DNA from: Cytophagales bacterium CG12_big_fil_rev_8_21_14_0_65_40_12
Lineage (GTDB): Bacteria; Bacteroidota; Bacteroidia; Cytophagales; Cyclobacteriaceae
Direction of reading: 5' to 3'
Length of the DNA stretch: 53,613 nucleotides
Assembly (NCBI GenBank): GCA_002786855.1
Contig: PCUU01000001.1
Coordinates: 16,723-70,335 of the forward strand
In this document: positions 15,817 through 23,724 of the stretch, piece after piece
Layout of the letters: each line of letters begins with the position of its first letter
Numbering within the stretch: the stretch's first letter is position 1
The notes under the pieces: generated by a model
Told to the model about the DNA's origin: nothing
The model's database searches: none
What the model saw: the letters and a program-made list of their open reading frames with translations, nothing else
Translations under genes and position numbers: made by a program

Positions 15817-16437
15817 ATGGCAAAGGATTACTTGAAAGACCTCTCCGAAATTCGCTCCATTATGGAGAAGTCTTCTCGGTTTATTTCATTGAGCGGACTT
15901 ACGGGCGTTTTAGCAGGAATATATGCATTGATAGGCGCATTTGTTGCGAATAAGTTGATCTACAATAGCGATGACGTAATTTATCATGAGCTCTTAAGTC
16001 AAAGGCAGGTATCGGAAAACTTGACTTGGCTTATTCTTGATTTGGTCGTGGTATTTCTATTGGCAGTGGGTACAGGTGTGTATTTTACTACCAAAAAAGC
16101 CAAAAAGCACGGGGTAAAAACTTGGGACGAAAGCGCTAAAAGAGTCATTATTAATCTGATGATTCCTTTAGTCATTGGAGGCATATTCGTGATGATTCTT
16201 TATAGCCGAGGTCTTATTTCATTAATGGCGCCTTCGACTTTAATTTTCTATGGTTTGGCTTTGGTAAATACCAGTAAGTATACTTTTCGCGATATCCGTT
16301 ATCTTGGGCTTATTCAGGCGGGATTGGGTTTAATCGCCTGCACAACTCCAGGCTACGGATTAATCATTTGGGCTTTGGGCTTTGGAGTAATGCACATTGT
16401 ATATGGTGCTGTGATGTACTTTAAATACGAGCGTTGA
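15817..16437 (+). CDS. six-helix membrane protein paired with a winged-helix regulator
   Basis: 206 residues from the ATG at 15817 (MAKDYLKDLSEIRSIMEKSSRF). About six hydrophobic segments are seen (about 22-42, 70-92, 110-133, 138-158, 165-180, 182-200). The N-terminal DLSEIRSIMEKSSRFISLSG stretch is typical of a Bacteroidota membrane family encoded beside small winged-helix regulators. Function unknown. The stop overlaps the TTG start of the regulator gene by 3 bp (TTGA), so they are co-translated. Confidence 0.8.
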   Translation: MAKDYLKDLSEIRSIMEKSSRFISLSGLTGVLAGIYALIGAFVANKLIYNSDDVIYHELLSQRQVSENLTWLILDLVVVFLLAVGTGVYFTTKKAKKHGVKTWDESAKRVIINLMIPLVIGGIFVMILYSRGLISLMAPSTLIFYGLALVNTSKYTFRDIRYLGLIQAGLGLIACTTPGYGLIIWALGFGVMHIVYGAVMYFKYER

Positions 16438-16742
16438 AAGTAGACATACATACATTAAATAAAGCCTTTGAAAATAGGGTTAGGTTAGGCATCATGAGCG
16501 CATTGATTGCAGGAGAAGACATGGACTTTAATCGATTAAAAGAGATTTTGGACGTAACAGACGGCAACTTGGCAAGCCATTTAAAGGCATTGGAGAAAGA
16601 GGAATACATAGCCGTAGAAAAATCATTTGTTGGCAGAAAGCCCAACACGAAATACGTGGCTACTAAGGAAGGCAAGCTGGCCTTTATGGCCCATATCGAT
16701 GCGCTGGAAGCCTTAATTAAAGAGCAAGCAGGTAGGAGCTAA
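16434..16742 (+). CDS. winged-helix transcriptional regulator
   Basis: 102 residues from a TTG start that overlaps the preceding stop. The fold is a compact wHTH of the ArsR/MarR/PadR type: NKAFENRVRLGIMSALIAGE, FNRLKEILDVTDGNLASHLKALE (recognition helix), then the wing EKSFVGRKPNTKYVATKEG. No metal-binding Cys or ligand domain is visible. It lies between two copies of the same palindrome (15788 and 16757), strongly suggesting autoregulation and control of creD. In similar Bacteroidota loci the trio membrane protein, regulator and CreD occurs together, as I recall. Confidence 0.88.
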   Translation: MKVDIHTLNKAFENRVRLGIMSALIAGEDMDFNRLKEILDVTDGNLASHLKALEKEEYIAVEKSFVGRKPNTKYVATKEGKLAFMAHIDALEALIKEQAGRS

Positions 16743-16756
16743 TATTTTTTTAGTCT

Positions 16757-16784
16757 TTTACTTTGAAATACAAAGTACTTTTAA
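16757..16784 (+). promoter_or_regulatory. operator-like palindrome, copy 2
   Basis: TTTACTTTG, five bases (AAATA), CAAAGTACTTTTAA: identical to copy 1 outside the five-base centre. It starts 14 bp after the regulator stop and ends 10 bp before the creD ATG. Conservation of both arms and the 3' tail but not of the centre is what an operator under selection looks like. Confidence 0.7.
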
Positions 16785-16794
16785 AACTGAAACC

Positions 16795-18141
16795 ATGGAA
16801 CAGAAAGAAGAATCACTATTTGAAAAGGTCAATACCACCATCAAAAACTCTGTAACTATTAAGTTACTCTCTATTGGCACCCTCATTGCCATTTTGCTCA
16901 TCCCTAATTCAATGATCAAATCATTGATTACGGAAAGACAAATGAGTCAGTTCGAAGCCATCGAAGAAGTCTCTGAAAAGTGGGGATCCCCTCTTGAAAT
17001 CGCAGGCCCAATCCTAACCATTCCTTTCAACCGAATGAATGCAGACAAGGATGGAAGTTATACCACTAAACACTTCGCGCACTTTTTACCGACTGCGCTT
17101 AATATTAATGGCAACCTAAATCCTGAAATCAGAAAGAGGGGCATTTATGAAGTGATTGTTTACAATACTCAACTCAAGCTTGAAGGCAACTTTGACGAAA
17201 TCGACTTTGACGATTTCCATATCAACGAGTCGCAAATTCTATGGGAAGAAGCCTTCGTTTCGATCGGAATTCCAGATATGTCAGGGATTCAATCTGCCAT
17301 TCCCTTAAAATTCAATAATGATACATACAAAACTGAGCCAGGAATTCCTGTCTCCGACTTAGTGTCATCTGGTGTAAATGCCAAAGTGAACCTCACAAAA
17401 CCAGAAAAAGCCATTCCATTTAGCGTAAGCCTTAATATTAACGGAACAAAGTCGTTGAGCTTCCTTCCATTAGGTAAAAACACCAACGTACAAATCAACT
17501 CCAATTGGCCTCATCCAAGTTTCGATGGTCAATTCCTTCCTGATGATTATGAAATCAATAAAGAAGGGTTTACCGCCAAATGGTCGGTATTTGACCTCAA
17601 CAGAAACTATCCTCAACATTGGGAAGGCCAAAACCATAAAATCAAAACCTCAAACTTCGGTGTAAACCTCTATCAGCCCGTAGACAACTACCAAAGGAAT
17701 ACGAGATCAGCCAAATATGCCGTGTTGATCCTTTTCCTAACCTTTATTACTTTCTTCTTTGTTGAAATCCTCAATAAAAAAAGGATTCATCCTGTTCAAT
17801 ACATTCTCGTGGGGTTAGCACTAACTGTTTTCTACACGCTACTTCTGTCACTTTCAGAGCAGGTGGGTTTCAACTTAGCTTACCTTATTGCCTCCGCCAT
17901 TATTGTGGGCATGATTTCGATGTATGCCAAATCCATTTTGGCAAGTTCAAAGTTGGCGTTCATATTGTTCGCCTTCTTTTCTCTTATTTATAGCTTCATT
18001 TTCGTCATCCTGCAATTGGAAGATTTTGCACTGCTTGTTGGCAGTTTTGGCTTAGTGTTAGTATTGGGCATCTGCATGTACCTGTCGCGAAAAGTGGATT
18101 GGTACGGATTAAAACCTAAACAAACTATAACTCATGCGTGA
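16795..18141 (+). CDS. creD: CreD-family inner-membrane protein
   Basis: 448 residues. An N-terminal helix (about 20-42) is followed by a large periplasmic domain (about 45-300) with family motifs (LITERQMSQFEAIEEVSEKWG, GPILTIPF) and a cluster of about six C-terminal helices (about 303-435; SAKYAVLILFLTFITFFFVE, QYILVGLALTVFYTLLLSLSE in two parts). CreD is linked in gamma-proteobacteria to the CreBC regulon and envelope integrity; its molecular job is unknown. Here it is preceded by the operator shared with the upstream regulator operon. It overlaps the next gene by 8 bp. Confidence 0.93.
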   Translation: MEQKEESLFEKVNTTIKNSVTIKLLSIGTLIAILLIPNSMIKSLITERQMSQFEAIEEVSEKWGSPLEIAGPILTIPFNRMNADKDGSYTTKHFAHFLPTALNINGNLNPEIRKRGIYEVIVYNTQLKLEGNFDEIDFDDFHINESQILWEEAFVSIGIPDMSGIQSAIPLKFNNDTYKTEPGIPVSDLVSSGVNAKVNLTKPEKAIPFSVSLNINGTKSLSFLPLGKNTNVQINSNWPHPSFDGQFLPDDYEINKEGFTAKWSVFDLNRNYPQHWEGQNHKIKTSNFGVNLYQPVDNYQRNTRSAKYAVLILFLTFITFFFVEILNKKRIHPVQYILVGLALTVFYTLLLSLSEQVGFNLAYLIASAIIVGMISMYAKSILASSKLAFILFAFFSLIYSFIFVILQLEDFALLVGSFGLVLVLGICMYLSRKVDWYGLKPKQTITHA

Positions 18142-19129
18142 TCGCAAACTGAAATTCATATTGAAAACAGGGCTCTTACTTTTAAGAGTTTACTGTTTCT
18201 TTCGTCAGCCCAAAAACAAGGAGCGAATGTTAGCAGCACTACTGATTATTCCCGCTTTGCTCTTGTTGGCTCCAACCTACACTTTCGAGCTGACACTGTT
18301 TCAGTCCTTTCTGTTTCAAGCCATGCTAGTATATGGCCTACTGAGTATTGTTTGGATTGTCCGCCACCATTATCGGTTGGCGGGCACCAACTTTATGATT
18401 TACCTATTGCTATTGATCAAAGTGAACAGCCCAATTGGTGTTGGCTACCAAATCAATCAAGGTCAAGAGCAATTAAAAGTACTTCAGTTCAATGTTTTGA
18501 CTTCCAACGAAGCTTATAAAGCTACAATTGATCGCGTTTTACAATTAGCCCCCGATTTCGTTTCATTCCAAGAAGTTAGTTATCAATGGGCCAACGAGTT
18601 AGAATCTGGTCTTTCGGAAGCTTATCCTTATTCGAAAGTAGTAAGAAGCCCAGATGAGAGCCAAGGCATTGCTGTTTTTAGTAAATACCCCTTAATTGAT
18701 ACGCAAGTAATTATTTGGGGGGGAACAGCCAACATTAGTGGTAAGGTAAAAATGGCTCACGAAGACATCAACTTCTTGGCACTTCATACCCGATCCCCTA
18801 CAACTAAGCTGAAATGGAATGCTAGGAATGAGCACCTTGTTTCCGCCAAAGAATTCATTCAAGATCAGCAGGGCGAATTTCTGGTTTTGGGCGATTTCAA
18901 TACCGTGCCCTGGGACAAGCGTTTACTTAACTTTAAATCGAGTACCGCGCTGACCGACAGCCGCAAAAAACTCACGCCTACTTATCCAACATGGAATCCA
19001 TTTATTGCTCAAATTCCAATCGACTATATCTTTCATTCTAAGGGAATAGGCTGCCAGTCCTTAGACTCCGTGGATATTACTTCCGATCACAAAGCGATTA
19101 TGGGAATTTACGAATTGAAGGGGATTTGA
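18134..19129 (+). CDS. membrane-anchored endonuclease/exonuclease/phosphatase family protein
   Basis: 331 residues. Two or three N-terminal hydrophobic helices (about 33-50, 55-75, 86-100) precede a periplasmic or cytoplasmic EEP domain (about 112-328): LKVLQFNVLT, DFVSFQEVS (metal-binding Glu), LALHTRSP, FLVLGDFNT (Asn/Asp), and SDHKAIMGIYE (catalytic His). This family includes phosphodiesterases of nucleic acids and phospholipids; the membrane anchor points to an envelope substrate, but this is inference. It overlaps creD by 8 bp and probably shares its operator. Confidence 0.85.
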   Translation: MRDRKLKFILKTGLLLLRVYCFFRQPKNKERMLAALLIIPALLLLAPTYTFELTLFQSFLFQAMLVYGLLSIVWIVRHHYRLAGTNFMIYLLLLIKVNSPIGVGYQINQGQEQLKVLQFNVLTSNEAYKATIDRVLQLAPDFVSFQEVSYQWANELESGLSEAYPYSKVVRSPDESQGIAVFSKYPLIDTQVIIWGGTANISGKVKMAHEDINFLALHTRSPTTKLKWNARNEHLVSAKEFIQDQQGEFLVLGDFNTVPWDKRLLNFKSSTALTDSRKKLTPTYPTWNPFIAQIPIDYIFHSKGIGCQSLDSVDITSDHKAIMGIYELKGI

Positions 19130-19475
19130 TTGTGGTTGACGCTAGACCCTTTGTACCTCAGGGAAAGAAAACGGTGATTTGAGCTAATCATAGAATTTGT
19201 TTATGCAAAAGCATAGACTAAATTTTACGCACACCGCTTTTCATCCTGAGTGGCAACGAAGGAACTATAGATAGACTCACGAATCGGAAAATTCAGATCC
19301 TTCGTGCCTCAGGAAAGGAAAACGGGCAGTTTTATTTCAATCAAATTTTGGTGTTAGAGTAAATGTTTTCCCGTTAAACCATACTTTGTAATTAAAGTGC
19401 ACGGCTTTAATTCTATGCACACCGCTTTTCATCCTGAGGCACGAAGGATCTAAAGTTTTTTGACTAATTTCAATT
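19130..19475. repeat. intergenic stretch with palindromic repeat arms (partial copy and pair 1)
   Basis: Holds a lone right arm (19144-19180, AGACCCTTTGTACCTCAGG then GAAAGAAAACGG), a left/right pair at 19229-19333 and the left arm (19417-19453) of the pair that encloses the GIY-YIG gene. Left arms read GCACACCGCTTTTCATCC then TGAG...CGAAGGA; right arms are an imperfect reverse complement. No protein-coding potential was seen outside them. Confidence 0.75.
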
Positions 19476-19881
19476 ATGTCGAATTGGTCGTTTTATGTGT
19501 ACATCACCACTAACGAAAGTAAATCTGTTCTTTACACTGGAAGAACAGACAACCTACCACAACGAATAACTGAGCATTGGTTAAAACGAGGTTCGGAAGA
19601 TACTTTCGCTGGAAAGTATAACTGTTTCAACTTGATTTATTTTGAGCACTCTAAATATGTAAATAACTCCATTGCCAGAGAAAAGGAAATCAAAGGGTGG
19701 CTAAGAAGCAAGAAAGAGCGTTTGATTTCGGAGTTTAATCCCGAATGGAAATTCCTAAATAATGAGATCATGGAATGGCCGCCAGTTGATCCATTCCATA
19801 GAGGAGATTTTTTATAACTAGGTTTATTAGTGAAAGTAGGTTTAGACCCTTCGTTCCTCAGGGAAGGAAAACGGGCAGTTT
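19417..19881 (+). mobile_element. GIY-YIG gene framed by inverted repeat arms, candidate small mobile element
   Basis: The left arm (from 19417: CACCGCTTTTCATCCTGAGG, then CACGAAGGATCT) and the right arm (19844-19881: AGACCCTTCGTTCCTCAGGG, then AAGGAAAACGGGCAG) are imperfect reverse complements sharing TTTTC..TCC.TGAGG.ACGAAGG.TCT. The only gene between them is the GIY-YIG protein at 19476-19817. The neighbouring pairs of the same arms carry no gene. This looks like one full element beside gene-less relatives. No target-site duplication was identified. Confidence 0.5.
19476..19817 (+). CDS. small GIY-YIG nuclease-domain protein (COG2827-like)
   Basis: 113 residues. The GIY-YIG core is FYVYITTNESKSVLYTGRTD (VYI...YTG), followed by the conserved Arg of ...LPQRITEHW, and the family helix AREKEIKGWLRSKKERLI with a conserved Glu and Lys. 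The length fits the single-domain bacterial group. Members in Bacteroidota are often present in many copies; their biological role is unclear. It lies inside the inverted arms of a palindromic repeat family, with no partner gene. It may act on those repeats, as RAYT transposases do on REP sequences, but this is inference. Confidence 0.88.
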   Translation: MSNWSFYVYITTNESKSVLYTGRTDNLPQRITEHWLKRGSEDTFAGKYNCFNLIYFEHSKYVNNSIAREKEIKGWLRSKKERLISEFNPEWKFLNNEIMEWPPVDPFHRGDFL

Positions 19882-20545
19882 ACTTCTACATAAGGACTAG
19901 CCGTAAAGTAAACTTAGGCCTCACTTTACTCTCACTGTAAAAGTTAGATGAATGATAGTTGTATGCACACTGCTTTTCATCCTGAGCTCCGAAGGATCGG
20001 AGCGAAGGAACTAAATACTTACAGAACTTAGGTTAGATCCTTCGTGCCTCAGGAAAAGAAAAGGGGCAGTTTACTTCCACAAAAGTATCAGCTGTGAAGT
20101 AAACAAAAGTCTCTCCTTATAGTAATTAAACTGCATCCATAAAACTTAAGCTCCATTGTAATTTTACGCACTCTGCTTTTCATCCTGAGTGGCATCGAAG
20201 GAACTGAAATTATGCTCGGCTTAAATTAGACCCTTCCTGCGTCAGGGAAGGAAAACGGTCATTAACGCTTTAAACTTGACAACTGCGCATTTATTTATGC
20301 GGAGTCAACTGTATGCACACCGCTTTTCATCCTGAGTGTAGCGAAGGAACTAGAAGTTGTATAGCAGTCGAGAAATTATATCCTTCCTCCGCAGCCTTGG
20401 AGTCTAGAAGGAAAAGAGACTTTTAGTGTTTAAAAAAACCCATCCATTTTAACCTTCAACTCCAAACATTAATAATCACCCCTAGGTTGTAATTGCATTG
20501 CTAAATCCTGACCTTTGCCAATTGTCTGTTTTTGGCAGCTCATCC
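19818..20545. repeat. 728-bp gap with three further palindromic repeat pairs
   Basis: After the right arm of the GIY-YIG unit come left/right pairs at 19965-20072, 20168-20264 and 20315-20424 (the last right arm is degenerate). Spacers of the first two copies also share a second stem, TTTACTTC...GAAGTAAA or TTTACTT...AAGTAAA. Loop length between arms varies from about 20 to 60 bp. Nothing protein-coding was seen. The uvrA promoter must lie in the last 120 bp. Confidence 0.8.
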
Positions 20546-23407
20546 ATGGAAAAACTCAAGGAAAACGTAAAAATCGATCGTGCCCCAATTGACCTTTCTG
20601 GTCATGAAAACATAGAAATTTTCGGTGCGAGAGAACACAATCTTAAAAACATCGATGCAGTAATTCCAAGGAATAAATTGGTGGTCATCACTGGTATATC
20701 TGGCTCAGGAAAATCCTCCTTGGCTTTCGATACGATTTATGCCGAAGGCCAGCGCAGGTACATGGAAAGCTTCTCCGCTTATGCTCGATCCTTTATTGGA
20801 GACATGGAGCGTCCTGATGTTGATAAAATCAATGGCCTCAGTCCAGTAATTTCCATCGAGCAAAAGACTACTTCTAAAAACCCAAGATCAACTGTCGGTA
20901 CGCTCACCGAGATTTACGATTTTCTAAGGCTCTTTTTTGCCCGAGCGGGCGAAGCCTATTCTTACAACACAGGCAAGAAAATGATCCGCCAATCAGAAGA
21001 TCAAATCATCGATCATCTGATTACCAATTTCGATGGCAAAAAGCTTATTCTGCTTGCGCCAATCATCAAAGGTAGAAAAGGGCATTATCGCGAACTCTTT
21101 GTTCAAATCCGAAAAATGGGATTCACCAAGGTTCGGATTGATGGCGTGGTAATGGACATGGTGCCGAAAATGCAGGTGGATCGCTATAAAACTCATGACA
21201 TTGATATCGTTATCGATCGGATTGTTGCCAGTGCTGAAGATCGATATCGTATCGCGCAAAGCGTAAAAACAGCCATGACACATGGCAAGGGTGTTATTAT
21301 GGTGAGAGAGGAAGATGGAAATATTCACCATTTCTCTAAATTCTTAATGGATCCTGAAACTGGTTTGTCATACGATGAGCCAGCTCCAAACTCCTTCTCC
21401 TTCAATTCACCTTATGGTGCTTGTCCAACCTGCAATGGACTAGGGCAAATCGAAGAAATAAGCAAAGACTCTATCATTCCAGATTTAGACTTAAGCATCA
21501 GCCGAGGAGGTATTGCGCCCTTAGGTGAATACCGTGACATCTGGATTTTCAAGAAAATCGAAGCCATTCTTAAAAGATACAATGTTGGTTTAAGTACACC
21601 CATCAAAAAAATTCCTGAAGAAGTCCTCAAAACGCTGCTCTATGGTGACGATGTCGCAGTAGCAGTCACTTCTAAAAAATACCCAGGTACCGAATGGAAT
21701 ACCAAGTTCGAGGGCATCATCCACTTTCTAGAAAAGCAAAGAGAAGAAGGGACTGAAAAAACCAGGCGCTGGATTGAAGATTATATGTCGGTGAAAACTT
21801 GTCCCGAATGTGATGGCGCAAGGTTAAAGAAAGAATCGCTGCATTTTAAAATAGCAGAAACCAATATTTCTGAGCTTGCCCGAATGGATATTGACGCTCT
21901 TTGGGACTGGTTCGAAAACCTAGAGGAAAGGCTTACCGAGAAGCAAAATCTCATCGCGACAGAAGTGCTGAAGGAAATCAGGAAGCGAATCGGCTTCTTG
22001 CTCGATGTGGGTTTGAATTACTTAATGCTTGATCGACCTCTTAGAACACTTTCTGGTGGTGAAGCACAAAGAATCCGTTTGGCCACCCAAATAGGCACTC
22101 AATTGGTGGGTGTACTTTACATTATGGACGAACCGAGTATAGGTTTGCACCAAAGAGACAATGTAAAACTGATCAAAGCGCTTAAAGATTTAAGAGATAT
22201 CGGCAATACGGTCATAGTGGTTGAACACGACAAAGATATGATGATGGCCTCTGATTATATCATCGATATTGGCCCAGGAGCGGGTCGCCATGGTGGACAT
22301 GTGGTAGCAGCCGGAGATCCCCATTCATTCTTAGAACAAGGAAGTACCACGGCAGACTATTTAAAAGGCATCAAGAAAATAGCAGTTCCTAAAGAAAGAA
22401 GGCAAGGCAATGGCGAAAAGTTAGTGCTCAAAGGTGCGAAGGGTAATAACCTGAAAAACGTGAACCTCACCATCGAATTAGGCAAAATGACCTGTGTAAC
22501 GGGCGTTTCGGGCAGTGGAAAATCTACCTTAATTCACGACACGCTCTTTCCTATTTTGAACCAATACTTTTTCCGATCAAGGAAAGAGCCAATGGCTTAT
22601 GATTCTTTCGATGGCCTAAAGAAAATTGATAAGGTAATTGAAGTTGATCAATCGCCTATCGGCAGAACACCAAGGTCGAATCCGGCTACTTATACTGGGG
22701 TTTTCAGCGATATCAGGACTTTATTTACTGAGCTGCCAGAATCGAAAATCCGAGGTTATAAAGCAGGGCGTTTCTCTTTCAATGTGAAAGGCGGCCGTTG
22801 CGAAACTTGCGAAGGTGCGGGAATGAAATTGATCGAAATGGACTTCCTGCCTAACGTTCATGTGCCTTGCGAAACTTGTAAAGGCAAACGATATAACCGC
22901 GAAACACTCGAAGTACGATTCAAAGGAAAGTCCATCTCCGATGTGTTGGACATGACAGTGGAACAAGCCGTTGAATTCTTTGAAAATCAACCTAAGATTT
23001 TAAGAAAAATTCAGACTTTGAATGATGTTGGTTTGGGCTATATTTCATTAGGCCAGCATGCCACCACCCTTTCTGGTGGAGAAGCACAACGCGTAAAACT
23101 GGCCACAGAACTTTCTAAAAAAGACACAGGTCAAACCCTTTATATTCTGGATGAACCCACCACTGGCCTTCATTTTCAGGATATTCAGCATTTGTTAGAT
23201 GTATTGAACCGCCTGGTTGACAAAGGAAATACCGTGTTGATCATTGAGCATAATATGGATGTGATTAAAGTCGCTGACTATATCATCGATCTTGGTCCAG
23301 AAGGCGGAGATAAAGGCGGAATGATCATCGCTGAAGGCACACCAGAAAAAGTAGCCAAAAGCATCAAAGGTTTTACCGCTCAGTTTTTGAAGGAAGAACT
23401 GGCTTAG
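20546..23407 (+). CDS. uvrA: excinuclease ABC subunit A
   Basis: 953 residues from the ATG at 20546 (MEKLKENVKID); a TTG 48 bp upstream is less likely because the added residues are not family-like. Two ABC modules are seen: Walker A ITGISGSGKSSLAFDT and VTGVSGSGKSTLIHDT; signatures LSGGEAQRIRLATQIG and LSGGEAQRVKLATELS; zinc-binding CPTCNGLG/CPECDGARL and CETCEGAGMK/CETCKGKRYN. UvrA dimers with UvrB scan DNA for bulky damage and start nucleotide excision repair. Monocistronic, with repeat-filled gaps on both sides. Confidence 0.98.
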   Translation: MEKLKENVKIDRAPIDLSGHENIEIFGAREHNLKNIDAVIPRNKLVVITGISGSGKSSLAFDTIYAEGQRRYMESFSAYARSFIGDMERPDVDKINGLSPVISIEQKTTSKNPRSTVGTLTEIYDFLRLFFARAGEAYSYNTGKKMIRQSEDQIIDHLITNFDGKKLILLAPIIKGRKGHYRELFVQIRKMGFTKVRIDGVVMDMVPKMQVDRYKTHDIDIVIDRIVASAEDRYRIAQSVKTAMTHGKGVIMVREEDGNIHHFSKFLMDPETGLSYDEPAPNSFSFNSPYGACPTCNGLGQIEEISKDSIIPDLDLSISRGGIAPLGEYRDIWIFKKIEAILKRYNVGLSTPIKKIPEEVLKTLLYGDDVAVAVTSKKYPGTEWNTKFEGIIHFLEKQREEGTEKTRRWIEDYMSVKTCPECDGARLKKESLHFKIAETNISELARMDIDALWDWFENLEERLTEKQNLIATEVLKEIRKRIGFLLDVGLNYLMLDRPLRTLSGGEAQRIRLATQIGTQLVGVLYIMDEPSIGLHQRDNVKLIKALKDLRDIGNTVIVVEHDKDMMMASDYIIDIGPGAGRHGGHVVAAGDPHSFLEQGSTTADYLKGIKKIAVPKERRQGNGEKLVLKGAKGNNLKNVNLTIELGKMTCVTGVSGSGKSTLIHDTLFPILNQYFFRSRKEPMAYDSFDGLKKIDKVIEVDQSPIGRTPRSNPATYTGVFSDIRTLFTELPESKIRGYKAGRFSFNVKGGRCETCEGAGMKLIEMDFLPNVHVPCETCKGKRYNRETLEVRFKGKSISDVLDMTVEQAVEFFENQPKILRKIQTLNDVGLGYISLGQHATTLSGGEAQRVKLATELSKKDTGQTLYILDEPTTGLHFQDIQHLLDVLNRLVDKGNTVLIIEHNMDVIKVADYIIDLGPEGGDKGGMIIAEGTPEKVAKSIKGFTAQFLKEELA

Positions 23408-23724
23408 TTATCAGTTTATCAGGAAATCGGTTGATCAGTTGTCAGGAAATCAGGTAATTAGTTGATTGGTAAATTAGATAAGAATATGATCATTATTTAG
23501 TTCGGTAATGCACAAAATTGAAGTCACCCTGAGCCCGTCTCAGGGTCCGTCTGTTTGAAAAGAAGATAGCAGATTACCCAAGGGGTGCTGAGAGAAGCTC
23601 AACATGACGCTCAGAAGGAGAGTTGTCGTCAGACCCTGATCAACCGATCTCTTAGTCAACTGATTCCCAAACCCGCCTTGCATCTTAACCCACAATAGCG
23701 GAAGTTTGTAGCAGAATAAAATGC
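23408..23724. other. 317-bp uvrA-rluD gap with nested inverted repeats
   Basis: Contains degenerate ATCAG/ATTAG-rich short repeats just after uvrA, an outer 13-bp inverted repeat and an inner REP-like pair (given separately). No open frame with protein character was seen, and no U-tract terminator for uvrA. Confidence 0.6.
23426..23648. repeat. nested inverted repeat: 13-bp outer arms around a REP-like pair
   Basis: Outer arms ATCGGTTGATCAG (23426-23438) and CTGATCAACCGAT (23636-23648) are perfect reverse complements 197 bp apart. Inside lie GTCACCCTGAGCCCGTCTCA (from 23523) and, in reverse orientation, GGGGTGCTGAGAGAAGCTCA (from 23582); both follow GTCA...TGAGC...TCTCAG when read the same way. 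This is a second palindromic family, different from the 19-20 kb one. Confidence 0.6.

Noticed and set aside
19144-20424. CRISPR array
   Set aside because: Repeats are imperfect, occur as inverted arm pairs with irregular spacing, and no cas gene is near.
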